Source: an uncultured Oscillibacter sp. (GTDB lineage Bacteria > Bacillota > Clostridia > Oscillospirales > Oscillospiraceae). Taken from it: a stretch of DNA of 9,498 bases. The translations under genes were made by a program, and so were the position numbers. The notes under the pieces are model-generated. The model ran no database searches. It worked only from the letters and a program-made list of their open reading frames with translations, and had not been told where the DNA came from. Where the stretch lies: positions 1-9,498 of the forward strand of contig CAOJHG010000047.1 of assembly GCA_948435975.1 (NCBI GenBank). Direction: 5' to 3'. Position 1 is the first letter of the stretch; each line of letters opens with the position of its first letter. Positions 1-6,370 of this stretch are shown here, piece by piece.

Positions 1-33
1 AAGAATCTCTACCGTGTCTCTTCCATATCCGCC

Positions 34-62
34 ATTATAAAATCCCCATTTTCCTCTGTCAA
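34..62 (-). promoter_or_regulatory. Perfect-consensus sigma-A promoter reading out of the window
   Basis: On the minus strand a TTGACA box (57-62) is followed by exactly 17 bases and then TATAAT (34-39), a full match to the housekeeping sigma-A consensus. Transcription would start near position 27 and run leftwards off the window. It lies just downstream of the amidase-like gene stop at 74-76, so it begins a new transcription unit whose gene is not visible. No intrinsic terminator separates it from the upstream operon, so read-through is possible. Confidence 0.8.
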
Positions 63-73
63 CGCTGTTCCGC

Positions 74-1750
74 TCAGCCGAAAATCGACTCCCTGGTGAT
101 GCGCGGCGGCTCTGGCGCTTCCTCTTCCAGCTCCGGTCCGCTCTCCGGCAGAGCCCTTTCTGCGTTGGCCCGGCAGCGGATGTAATAGGTGACGCTCTCA
201 GTCCTGCCAGTCTCCAAGAATTCCGCCTTGCAATCAACCTGGTACAGTCCTTCTTTTACAAATTCCAATTCCGTGGAGCAGGCGCTGCCGTCAGTGGAGA
301 CCCATTGCGGTTCTGTCTCTCCGGGGGCCGTGATGGACAGGGTCAGGCGACGCGGGGAATTGGACTCCATCTCAAACCCGATGGTCTTCACTGCACCCAG
401 GTTCACCGGCGCGGTCCGTTCCGGGCGAAGCGTCCCCGCCGTCTGGTCCCCGGAAAGCCGCAGATACCGGGGAATATAGATTTTCAGGGGTCCGGTGTAA
501 TAGTCGCCCAGCTTGATATTGCTGATATCCGCCGTGTGAGAGCAAAACCAGATTTCCCCGCGTGTAAGTCCTGTGGCGGCAGTCAGGACAACAGCGTGAC
601 TGTACGCGCCGCCGGAACCGCTGACATGAGCCGCCGCGCCTACCAGCTCCTCTGCCGTCACCCCGGATACAGGGCAATTCTCTCCCAGGTCCAGAACGGT
701 GGCGAAGAGTCCAGGGCTGTCTGAGAGATTAGACCCGCTTTCCTCGTTCATCAAGTAATCCCGGAACGAACTGCAACTGATCCAGGAAAGGATTTCCGCG
801 TCCTTGACCTCCCCGCCGGCGGTGCGCCCATACCAGGTGGACGGCCCCTCAGTATCCATAGGAAGCAGGCGTCCGTCAATGGCCTCCAGCGTCTGACTGC
901 CGCCGAAGCCCGCCCACAGACATTGAGATGTGAAGTTCATGCAGTCCCCGCCGTTCCCGGCATAGGCTTTGAACTGGCTGTTGTAGAACCGCGTCCGGTC
1001 CGGGTCCGCGTCTGGCCGGGCGTAGGTGTAAGCGTAAGCGGCGGCGTCCGTCCCGCGGTAAAAAATCTTCCCGGCGGGGTCTGCCTCCTCCGGCATGGGA
1101 TAGGAAACCACACAATTTTCCTCCTGGACGCCAGCGCCGAACGCCGTCAGGAGGGCCGGAACATCCAGGGGGCCCTTTCCCTTGTAGGCGCTGTCAAATC
1201 CGGACCCATCCGACGCATCGGCAACCACCCAGCGTCCCGCGAGCTTTACCAGGTCCACCCGCCAGCTCATTTCAAACACGGAGGGCCGGGCGCTGTCTGT
1301 ATAGTAGAACTCCGCCGTTTCTGTCACGGAAGCCCGGGCCGTTTCCTCGTTCATCCTCAAACTCTGGCAGGTATAGGTCAGCCGCAGCTCCTCCCGGTAA
1401 ATATTCTGTATCCGGCGCATCCCCGCGTAATACGCCGCCTTCTGGATAAGATAGCTGATGTTTTCCCGCAGCTCCTCCAGCGTAACCGTCTTGGCGGAGA
1501 TTTCAAATGCCTGTCCAGCAGGTTCCCAAATCAGCGCCGGGTCCAAGACGGTGGAGAGGGTCATATCTACGCTTTGGTCCAGCATGGCCTTGGCCTCGTA
1601 GTTCCTCAGAAAAGTCTCGACGGCGGCTTTCACTTCCTCTTCTTCAGGCTCAGCGGCAAGCGCCGTCCGGCCCGCAGAAAGCAGCGCCAGCACCGCCGCA
1701 AAGCAGATCAACACCATACCCGCCGTTCTGCGGCACTTGAAATCACGCAT
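74..1750 (-). CDS. Secreted amidase-domain protein (Amidase_6-like)
   Basis: A 558-residue exported protein. The N-terminus has basic residues, a hydrophobic stretch (about residues 10-25) and a likely cleavage site after ALAA near residue 33, so a signal peptide is well supported; no lipobox is seen. Residues about 34-195 form an uncharacterised N-terminal region. The core (about 225-430) matches the putative amidase domain Amidase_6: AAAYAYTYA, then NGGDCMNFTSQCLWAG with the presumed nucleophile Cys270, then SHAVVL (His385) and a CSHT segment. The C-terminal part (about 450-535) looks like an Ig/beta-sandwich domain and ends in an acidic, proline-rich tail. The substrate is unknown; a cell-wall peptide or amide bond is a guess from family and location. 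The chosen start has a GGAG Shine-Dalgarno 8 bases upstream. An in-frame ATG seven codons earlier (1769-1771) overlaps the preceding stop codon but has a poor ribosome site. It is the last gene of a three-gene operon behind two WYL regulators. Confidence 0.82.
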   Translation of the reverse strand: MRDFKCRRTAGMVLICFAAVLALLSAGRTALAAEPEEEEVKAAVETFLRNYEAKAMLDQSVDMTLSTVLDPALIWEPAGQAFEISAKTVTLEELRENISYLIQKAAYYAGMRRIQNIYREELRLTYTCQSLRMNEETARASVTETAEFYYTDSARPSVFEMSWRVDLVKLAGRWVVADASDGSGFDSAYKGKGPLDVPALLTAFGAGVQEENCVVSYPMPEEADPAGKIFYRGTDAAAYAYTYARPDADPDRTRFYNSQFKAYAGNGGDCMNFTSQCLWAGFGGSQTLEAIDGRLLPMDTEGPSTWYGRTAGGEVKDAEILSWISCSSFRDYLMNEESGSNLSDSPGLFATVLDLGENCPVSGVTAEELVGAAAHVSGSGGAYSHAVVLTAATGLTRGEIWFCSHTADISNIKLGDYYTGPLKIYIPRYLRLSGDQTAGTLRPERTAPVNLGAVKTIGFEMESNSPRRLTLSITAPGETEPQWVSTDGSACSTELEFVKEGLYQVDCKAEFLETGRTESVTYYIRCRANAERALPESGPELEEEAPEPPRITRESIFG

Positions 1751-1767
1751 AGAACTGTCTCCTTTTT

Positions 1768-2688
1768 TCATAGCCTATTTTTAACGGCCCATTCCATTTG
1801 CCGTTCCACCCTCTGCCGCACCTGGTCCGCCATTCGAGCCGGGGCCGTCACCTGAAGCACCGGCCCAAAAGACAGCACCCGGATCAGCAGCTCTGTTTCA
1901 TCCTCCCGCTGGTAACGAAGCGTGATCTGATAGCAGTCTTCCTCCAGCCGCATGGTCTCCTTTTCAAAGTGGGAGAAGTGCAGCAGTGCCCGTTCCAGCG
2001 CGTTCCGGCGGTCCCGAAGGAGGAGCACCAGCGTTTCTTTTCGCTCCTTGGGCAGACAGAGCGCCGCCGGGTCAAAGGGGTCCAGCAGGGCGCATTCCTC
2101 CATCCTGGCCAGATTCACTGCCGCACAGGCCCGCTTTTCCAAGATCAGAAGTCGAAATTTGTCGTCCTTCCCGGAATATTCCAGCCGGAGAGGGATGCAC
2201 TTTTTGGTATGCCGCACACCGGTCCGCCCCTGGAAGCAGATACGCAGCCGCAGCCGCTCCCGCAGGGCCGTGAGAATCGTTTGGAACCGGGCGGCATATT
2301 CAGGATCATCATAGGGATCGCCATCGGTGTAGCGGTCGAAGTAAACAAAGGTCTCCGGGCGGAAGAGGGGCTCTACATCCTCCAGTCCTTCCGCCGGAGG
2401 AGAAAACAGCGAAATCCGGGGGTCCAGCAGCAGCGCCTTCAGCCAGCGTTTCTCCAGGGTGGTCAGAGGCATGGCAGGACGGCGGCGGATGGGCGTGCGC
2501 AGGGACCGGTCCAGCAGAGGCCAGCTTCCGTCTTTCAGCGCGGCGGGGATGGTCAGCACGCTTTCCGCAAAGGCCCGCTCCCGGACAATCTCCAGCAGGC
2601 GGGATTCTGTCAGGGTCCCGTCCACTGCTTCGGCCAGCACAGCAGATACTGTCTGGAAATAAATTCCGTAAATCTCATGAAAAAGCAT
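1768..2688 (-). CDS. WYL-domain protein (second of a tandem pair)
   Basis: A 306-residue cytoplasmic protein. WYL domains are ligand-sensing modules of bacterial transcription regulators; several bind nucleic acid or nucleotide ligands. The segment around residues 133-200, with PLRLEYSGKDDKFRLL at 166-181 and VNLARM after it, fits the WYL core. The C-terminal part (about 217-300, FSHFEKE, EEDCYQITL, ETELLIRVLSFGP) fits the WYL C-terminal extension (WCX). The N-terminal 80 residues are helical, but I cannot point to a clear winged helix, so it may act with the upstream WYL protein rather than bind DNA alone. The start chosen (MLFHEIYG) has GGAG nine bases upstream and overlaps the upstream gene by 14 bases. 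Longer starts at 2703 and 2733 exist with weaker ribosome sites. Its stop overlaps an ATG of the amidase gene, suggesting translational coupling. The ligand and targets are unknown. Confidence 0.8.
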   Translation of the reverse strand: MLFHEIYGIYFQTVSAVLAEAVDGTLTESRLLEIVRERAFAESVLTIPAALKDGSWPLLDRSLRTPIRRRPAMPLTTLEKRWLKALLLDPRISLFSPPAEGLEDVEPLFRPETFVYFDRYTDGDPYDDPEYAARFQTILTALRERLRLRICFQGRTGVRHTKKCIPLRLEYSGKDDKFRLLILEKRACAAVNLARMEECALLDPFDPAALCLPKERKETLVLLLRDRRNALERALLHFSHFEKETMRLEEDCYQITLRYQREDETELLIRVLSFGPVLQVTAPARMADQVRQRVERQMEWAVKNRL

Positions 2689-3919
2689 GGCTGTCTTCTC
2701 CATACATCCGCCGCATCTCTTCCAGGTCTCCATAAAAGGTATCCGTCACAGCCTGATTGCTGCATGTGAGGCTAGTAATGCGCCCTATGAATGTGCGAAG
2801 CCATGGCAGCATTTCCATAGCATCATAAACATCGGCGGAGAAACGGTAGGTGTGCCCGTCCAGGGCGGCTACCGTCCCACAGCGCTTCTCCCGCTTCAGG
2901 CGCTGGACGATGAAGCCCTCGCCTTCCGCCGCATGTATGGTCATCTCAATGTGGTCCGTCTGCCGCCGCTCTCCCAGAGACACGCCCCAGAGTTTTTTCT
3001 GAAAGCCTTCGCAGTACCCCAGATAACGTGCGAATTCCGGTTCCGGCTCGCCAAGGGCCGCTTTCCTGATGGTATCCAGACGGAAGAACAGCAGACGCCG
3101 CCGTTCATAGCGGTAGCCCAACAGGTACTGCCGCCCTGTCTGCGTGCTGACGAACACCCGCAGAGGACACACATCCTGCCGGTTGGTCCTTCCATTTCTG
3201 GGACTGCGGACGGTTAATGTCACCCGCCGCCGCTGTCCGATGGCACACAGCAGGTCGTAAAGCACCTGACTATCCAGGGCGTGAAGGATATAGTGGTGCT
3301 TGAACCCCAATGGCACAGGCTCCCGGCGGCAGCGGTCCAGAAGATAGGACCCCACTACGCCCAGGGGACCTTCTTCCGCGAAGAAAGCGGCAGCGTCTGA
3401 CCAGGCGTTCACGTCTATGGGGGAGCATGTCCGCTGATAGGGCGTTTCCCGGCCCCGCTTCTCGCTGGATAGAAGGCCCAGCCGCTGATACTCCTGGAGC
3501 TTCTTCCGAACCGTGGATTCATCCAGGGACCATTCCTCTGGGAAAGCGGTCAAGTAATCCCGGGCGATTTCTCTGGCAATTTCTCCGGCGGTCCGGGGCT
3601 TTCCGCCGGCCAGGATATCCAGTATGTAAAAGTGCAGGGCGATATCTTTATTCGTGAAGCTCTTGGCCTTGAACGCTTTATAGAGAGGATTCCGGCAGAT
3701 CTTTCGGCTGTCCACGGAGAGGAACACGTTTTTCCCCGTTCCGTCCTGCCGGAAAAACATGTAGTCTCCCAGCCAGCTCTCAATCCGGCGGCGTTCATTG
3801 TCGTAGCTGCGGGCGCTTTTGTTCCGGTACTCTTCCCGGCTCTTGAATCCGTAGATATAGAACTGCCGCATATAATCCCGGACGCCCTCGAAATCCTTCA
3901 TCCGCTCGCTGTACGCCAT
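2675..3919 (-). CDS. Helix-turn-helix WYL-domain transcriptional regulator
   Basis: A 414-residue regulator, first gene of the WYL-WYL-amidase operon. Residues about 90-160 read as a winged helix: ALHFYILDIL, then TAGEIAREIARDY, then a recognition-type segment LDESTVRKKLQEYQRLGLL followed by a basic wing. The WYL domain spans about 208-290, with RQYLLGYRYERRRLLFFRLD at its end. The C-terminal WCX-type domain is about 322-405 and contains MLPWLRTFIGR. The reading frame stays open 60 codons further upstream, but the ATG at 3919 is preferred: AAGGCGG lies seven bases before it and a promoter (3941-3969) sits right behind it, leaving a leader of only about 15 bases. The 3' end overlaps the next WYL gene. 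Autoregulation through the adjacent divergent promoter region is plausible but not shown. The target genes and ligand are unknown. Confidence 0.85.
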   Translation of the reverse strand: MAYSERMKDFEGVRDYMRQFYIYGFKSREEYRNKSARSYDNERRRIESWLGDYMFFRQDGTGKNVFLSVDSRKICRNPLYKAFKAKSFTNKDIALHFYILDILAGGKPRTAGEIAREIARDYLTAFPEEWSLDESTVRKKLQEYQRLGLLSSEKRGRETPYQRTCSPIDVNAWSDAAAFFAEEGPLGVVGSYLLDRCRREPVPLGFKHHYILHALDSQVLYDLLCAIGQRRRVTLTVRSPRNGRTNRQDVCPLRVFVSTQTGRQYLLGYRYERRRLLFFRLDTIRKAALGEPEPEFARYLGYCEGFQKKLWGVSLGERRQTDHIEMTIHAAEGEGFIVQRLKREKRCGTVAALDGHTYRFSADVYDAMEMLPWLRTFIGRITSLTCSNQAVTDTFYGDLEEMRRMYGEDSHAFS

Positions 3920-3940
3920 TTCCTCACCGCCTTGTTTTTT

Positions 3941-3969
3941 ATCATAGCATAATTTGCCCCTTCTTGCAA
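3941..3969 (-). promoter_or_regulatory. Promoter of the WYL-WYL-amidase operon
   Basis: On the minus strand TTGCAA (3964-3969, 4 of 6 consensus) is followed by a 17-base spacer and TATGAT (3941-3946, 5 of 6). The predicted start is near 3934, just upstream of the Shine-Dalgarno of the first WYL gene at 3919. The position and ideal spacing support it as the only obvious promoter of the operon. Confidence 0.65.
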
Positions 3970-3987
3970 CTCCGTCCAGAATGATGG

Positions 3988-4016
3988 TTGAACGCCGCTC
4001 AAGCCGGTGATATACT
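3988..4016 (+). promoter_or_regulatory. Promoter of the GNAT acetyltransferase gene
   Basis: TTGAAC (3988-3993, 4 of 6 consensus), a 17-base spacer, then TATACT (4011-4016, 5 of 6). The predicted start is near 4023, about 40 bases before the acetyltransferase start codon. It lies back to back with the WYL operon promoter, with only 18 bases between the two -35 boxes. Confidence 0.65.
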
Positions 4017-4062
4017 TTGCTCATAGAAAATCCGTAAATGAAAAGCGGAGGAACATTTGAAC

Positions 4063-4572
4063 ATGATTGAAACCGAAAGTCTGATTCTCGATAAGGCAAA
4101 GTTTTCAGATTGGAAAGAAATGTACCACAATGTCTGGTCGCAGCCGGAATGCGCCAAATATATGTCCTGGAGTATTACTGCAAATGAAGAAGACGCCAAA
4201 ATCAGAATCATGAAAACAATGGCGTTTCAGAAAGAGCATGATACGTATTTGGTTTATGAAAAGTCAAGCGGCAGGGCAATTGGGTTTGCAGGGGTAGAAA
4301 AGATCGGACCTTACAAATATCAGGAAGCAGGGATATGCTTGGGGACGGATTATATGAGAAAAGGATTTGGAAAGCAGATCGTTCAAGGCCTGATCCAATA
4401 CTGCAAAGAAGAATTCAGCGCAAAAGAGTTTATTTATTCAACACGGGCAGAGAACAGAGCCTCTATTTTATTGGCAGAATCATTAGGTTTTACAATGATA
4501 TCCTCAATATCCAAAGTGGAACGCAAAGACGGACGCCGTTATCATTTCCTGCAATTCAGCTTAATGCTATAA
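4063..4572 (+). CDS. GNAT-family N-acetyltransferase (RimJ/RimL-like)
   Basis: A 169-residue predicted cytoplasmic enzyme transferring acetyl from acetyl-CoA to an amine. The acetyl-CoA pyrophosphate-binding motif A is visible as GTDYMRKGFGKQ (RKGFGK at 99-104), followed by a helix and the late strand/helix segment RAENRASILLAESLGF typical of the RimJ/RimL and small-molecule acetyltransferase branch. The start MIETESLIL is typical of the family. GGAGG lies at 4047-4051; a TTG two codons upstream (4057) is closer to it and is a possible alternative start. The acceptor (ribosomal protein, antibiotic or metabolite) cannot be told from sequence. The gene is visibly A/T-richer, with more AAA and GAA codons, than the WYL, SASP and nrd genes, which suggests transfer. 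It stands alone with its own promoter. Confidence 0.85.
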   Translation: MIETESLILDKAKFSDWKEMYHNVWSQPECAKYMSWSITANEEDAKIRIMKTMAFQKEHDTYLVYEKSSGRAIGFAGVEKIGPYKYQEAGICLGTDYMRKGFGKQIVQGLIQYCKEEFSAKEFIYSTRAENRASILLAESLGFTMISSISKVERKDGRRYHFLQFSLML

Positions 4573-4804
4573 TACGGCAGGGTCTATCTTGCGGGGTGAT
4601 TTCGCCGAATAACGCATATCGTCAGCACCGCGCTCAATTATATATGTACAGGCAGCAAGCGTTTTTTCTTTTGCAGCCGTCCTGCCGGTACAGAAAAAAT
4701 TACCGACAAAAAAGCGGCATATTCCCGCCTCTTCGAGTCAAACTATGCTTGCGATACCCAGTGAGCAATCACATGATGATTTGATTGAAAAGGAGAGATT
4801 CATT
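4573..4804 (+). other. Noncoding gap between GNAT and SASP genes
   Basis: About 230 bases without a convincing gene. It must hold the promoter of the SASP gene. In Bacilli and Clostridia such genes are read by forespore sigma factors (sigma-G, sigma-F), but I could not find a pair of boxes with acceptable match and spacing. A short stem GCGG/CCGC (4714-4728) preceded by six A residues would be a weak intrinsic terminator on the minus strand. No terminator for the GNAT gene is obvious. Confidence 0.4.
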
Positions 4805-5002
4805 ATGTCTAGCAAGAACACCAATAAGATCAATGTTCCCGAGGCCCGTGCCGCTATGGATAAGTTCAAGATGGAGGCCGCTTCCGAGGTTGGCGTCAAC
4901 CTGAAGGAAGGCTACAACGGCGACCTGACCAGCCGTGAGGCCGGTTCCGTGGGCGGCCAGATGGTCAAGAAGATGATCGAGTCCTACGAGAAGTCCCTGT
5001 AA
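4805..5002 (+). CDS. Alpha/beta-type small acid-soluble spore protein
   Basis: A 65-residue protein of the SASP family, which coats and protects DNA in the dormant spore and is degraded on germination. Hallmarks are visible: EARAAMDKFKMEAASEVGV at 13-31, containing the expected GPR protease site (after Glu24 in KMEAASE), and the conserved second half GYNGDLTSREAGSVGG (36-51) followed by a basic helix. Length is normal for the family. The start at 4805 has AGGAG nine bases upstream; an in-frame ATG at 4745 lacks such a site and would add 20 residues not seen in the family. It is monocistronic, closed by a strong terminator. Expression is expected late in sporulation in the forespore. No gene symbol is given because clostridial paralogues cannot be matched one to one with sspA-D. 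Confidence 0.95.
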   Translation: MSSKNTNKINVPEARAAMDKFKMEAASEVGVNLKEGYNGDLTSREAGSVGGQMVKKMIESYEKSL

Positions 5003-5022
5003 CTTCCCTCTGGACCACAATG

Positions 5023-5052
5023 GAGGATCGGTTCTGCCGGTCCTCTTTTTTT
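5023..5052 (+). terminator. Intrinsic terminator of the SASP gene
   Basis: Stem GAGGATCGG (5023-5031) pairs with CCGGTCCTC (5037-5045), nine pairs with one G-U, around a five-base loop TTCTG. Seven T residues follow (5046-5052). It begins 20 bases after the SASP stop codon. Confidence 0.92.
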
Positions 5053-5103
5053 GTCTTATCGTTCTAACAGTAATTGCCGTGCCGTCGCCCGCAGGCAGAA
5101 AAA

Positions 5104-5133
5104 GCGGCCCGCCAAGGAATATTCCTGCGGGCC
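5104..5133 (-). terminator. Palindromic intrinsic terminator of the thioesterase pseudogene
   Basis: GGCCCGC (5106-5112) pairs with GCGGGCC (5127-5133). Between them sit a two-base bulge and the perfect palindrome AGGAATATTCCT (5115-5126), giving a long hairpin with a tiny loop. On the minus strand the stem is followed by GC and then TTTTT, as expected for termination of leftward transcription. It sits right behind the decayed thioesterase gene and converges with the SASP terminator. Confidence 0.72.
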
Positions 5134-5139
5134 TGCGCA

Positions 5140-5421
5140 TTTCAGTTTTCGCCTTGTTCTCAGCTTCTCTTTAAACCCTCGCAGACCGGGAGCAGCAGCA
5201 ATCCGGCGCACAGCATCCCCGCACCGCAGAGTAGCCGTAGGCATCCGCAGCCGCTGTTACCACACCACCATGCAAAAACCCCGCTGCCGGGTCAGCTCCG
5301 GCTTCCGGCGGCAGGAAATCATTACGCTGCCAGGCTCCACTTCTTCCAGCCGCGCTCCCAGAAGGGTCAAAAAGCGCTGACGGTCAAAGCTGGTCCGGAT
5401 ACGCTTTCACAGCTCATTCAT
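5140..5421 (-). pseudogene. Decayed PaaI-like hotdog thioesterase
   Basis: Reading leftwards, an ATG at 5419-5421 with GAGGG nine bases upstream opens a frame MNEL, then an in-frame TGA (5407-5409), then KRIRTSFDRQRFLTLLGA followed by RLEEVEPGS. This is the N-terminal pattern of PaaI-type acyl-CoA thioesterases (an alpha helix, then 'LG..LEEVEPG'). The frame runs to PELTRQRGF and then fails at a run of five T residues (plus-strand A run 5274-5278). In the frame one base away it continues as LHGGVVTAAADAYGYSA, the family's signature catalytic segment (HGG followed by the AAD helix). A single lost T therefore explains the break. Beyond about 5220 the frame is further scrambled, so the end at 5140 is approximate. 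The gene keeps its ribosome site and terminator, which points to fairly recent decay. The native substrate is unknown. Confidence 0.62.
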
Positions 5422-5439
5422 GCTGAAATTCCCTCGTTA

Positions 5440-5723
5440 GCAAACCAGCCCATGCAGACGTCTACTCATCCGGAAGCGCGGGCTTGCTCTTCCAGCTCTG
5501 GCATCGTCAAACGGATGGTGGCCATGTTCGTGCTGGCGGTGGTGTGAATAACTGCAAAACGTTTCAGGGAGACATCCAGATATACCAGCACGCCTCCTTC
5601 ACCGCTCATTCTGCCGGAGGAGGGACGCTGCTCAGAACCATCGGAGGCATTCCGTGCTCTGGGACTTGCGCCGGACGTCCGCCATACCATCCACGACGAC
5701 TATACCAAAAGAACATTTGTCAA
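5440..5723 (-). other. Relic region upstream of the thioesterase pseudogene
   Basis: Leftward reading gives one open stretch (5466-5690, 74 codons) with no ribosome site for its ATG. Its second half (VYLDVSLKRFAVIHTTAST) is protein-like, but the first half is rich in R, S, G and P and looks like shadow translation. Neighbouring frames hold multiple stops. I think this is eroded coding DNA of a gene I cannot identify. Immediately upstream a TTGACA (5718-5723) and a TATAGT (5699-5704) are only 13 bases apart, too close for a working sigma-A promoter. Confidence 0.3.
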
Positions 5724-5752
5724 GGGGATTTCACCCAAAAGATGAAATCCCC
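5724..5752 (-). terminator. Strong 12-bp hairpin behind the broken membrane gene
   Basis: GGGGATTTCACC (5724-5735) pairs with GATGAAATCCCC (5741-5752) over 12 pairs, one of them G-U, around a five-base loop. It starts 19 bases after the stop of the membrane protein gene, which suggests a terminator for leftward transcription. The usual T run is missing: on the minus strand the stem is followed only by TTGACAAATG. It could instead be an element end, since it sits where A/T-rich sequence meets GC-richer sequence. Confidence 0.45.
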
Positions 5753-5771
5753 CCAATAAACCGGAACTTGT

Positions 5772-6241
5772 CTATATTCGAAATATCCTTTTCTTTTCCC
5801 AATAAATACCGATACAGAAAACAATCGCCATGTAAACAAGGGCTATAACCTGCATGGCAACCATCGTTGCTCTACCTAAATAATTCGGTTGGCTTTCAAC
5901 AAGTCTTGCAATCCCGCCAAATAAATACAATGGTGTTGAAGCGGAAAACATCTGAGAAAAAACTGCTAATGTCAAACTTCTTGTTTCATCTGTTTCAAGC
6001 AAGAACTGCCAAAGGTAAACCAACAGTGAACAAATGCCAGCGGTATGAGCAATCAGTACTGCAGGAACAGGTTTCCATCTACGTGCATACTGTTTGCCCA
6101 AATAAAACCAAAAGGCTGTTTGAGCAGAGGGAGTAAGCAGAAGCCTGCCATACCAATTACAGGAACCATAATCAAGACATTAACTAAATATCCAACTATT
6201 ATAGGAATAAGGGTCAACAATATTAAAACACTTTTCTTCAT
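5772..6241 (-). pseudogene. Frameshifted polytopic membrane protein, unknown family
   Basis: The gene opens at 6241 with GGGAGG ten bases upstream and encodes MKKSVLILLTLIPIIVGYLV, then KQPFGF, before ending out of frame at 6053. In the next frame the protein continues from about 6110 as WFYLGKQYARRWKPVPAVL to a stop at 5772. The two frames join at CCTTTTGG (plus-strand A run 6110-6113); adding one T restores a continuous protein of about 156 residues. About five membrane segments are visible, at residues about 5-22, 24-40, 58-80, 90-110 and 128-150. No catalytic or transport motif is recognised. The sequence is clearly A/T-richer than the nrd and WYL genes. It lies next to the possible oriT and may be cargo of the same former element. 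Alternatives are programmed frameshifting or a sequencing error. Confidence 0.6.
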
Positions 6242-6370
6242 ATGGCATCATCCTCCCAAGCTCCCAATTCGCCGGTTTCTGACGGCCATTAAAGCATAAC
6301 ACAAAATCGGCCAATACACAAGCCGCCGTTGGCATCTGCTGGTATGTCGGCAGGGAAGGACACCCCTAGC

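Noticed and set aside
923..1855. Long plus-strand open frame (310 codons) opposite the amidase gene
   Set aside because: It is antisense to a gene with a signal peptide and domain motifs, has an R/P/G-rich composition typical of shadow frames in GC-rich DNA, and shows no ribosome site.
1798..2769. Plus-strand open frame (323 codons) opposite the second WYL gene
   Set aside because: Shadow of a well-supported WYL coding sequence; composition is not protein-like and there is no promoter or ribosome site.
4708..4728. Minus-strand terminator-like GCGG/CCGC stem with six T residues
   Set aside because: The stem is only four or five pairs and no leftward gene ends here; likely chance in an A/T-rich gap.
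4750..4780. Sigma-G-like boxes upstream of the SASP gene
   Set aside because: A GCGATA and a CATGATG occur, but their spacing (15 bases) and match are poor, so no forespore promoter is assigned.
4745..4804. N-terminal extension of the SASP gene from the ATG at 4745
   Set aside because: The extra 20 residues are not family-like, and the strong AGGAG site is placed for the ATG at 4805.
5711..5722. LexA/SOS-box-like GAACATTTGTCA
   Set aside because: Only one half site matches GAAC-N4-GTTC well and no SOS gene is adjacent; too weak to annotate.
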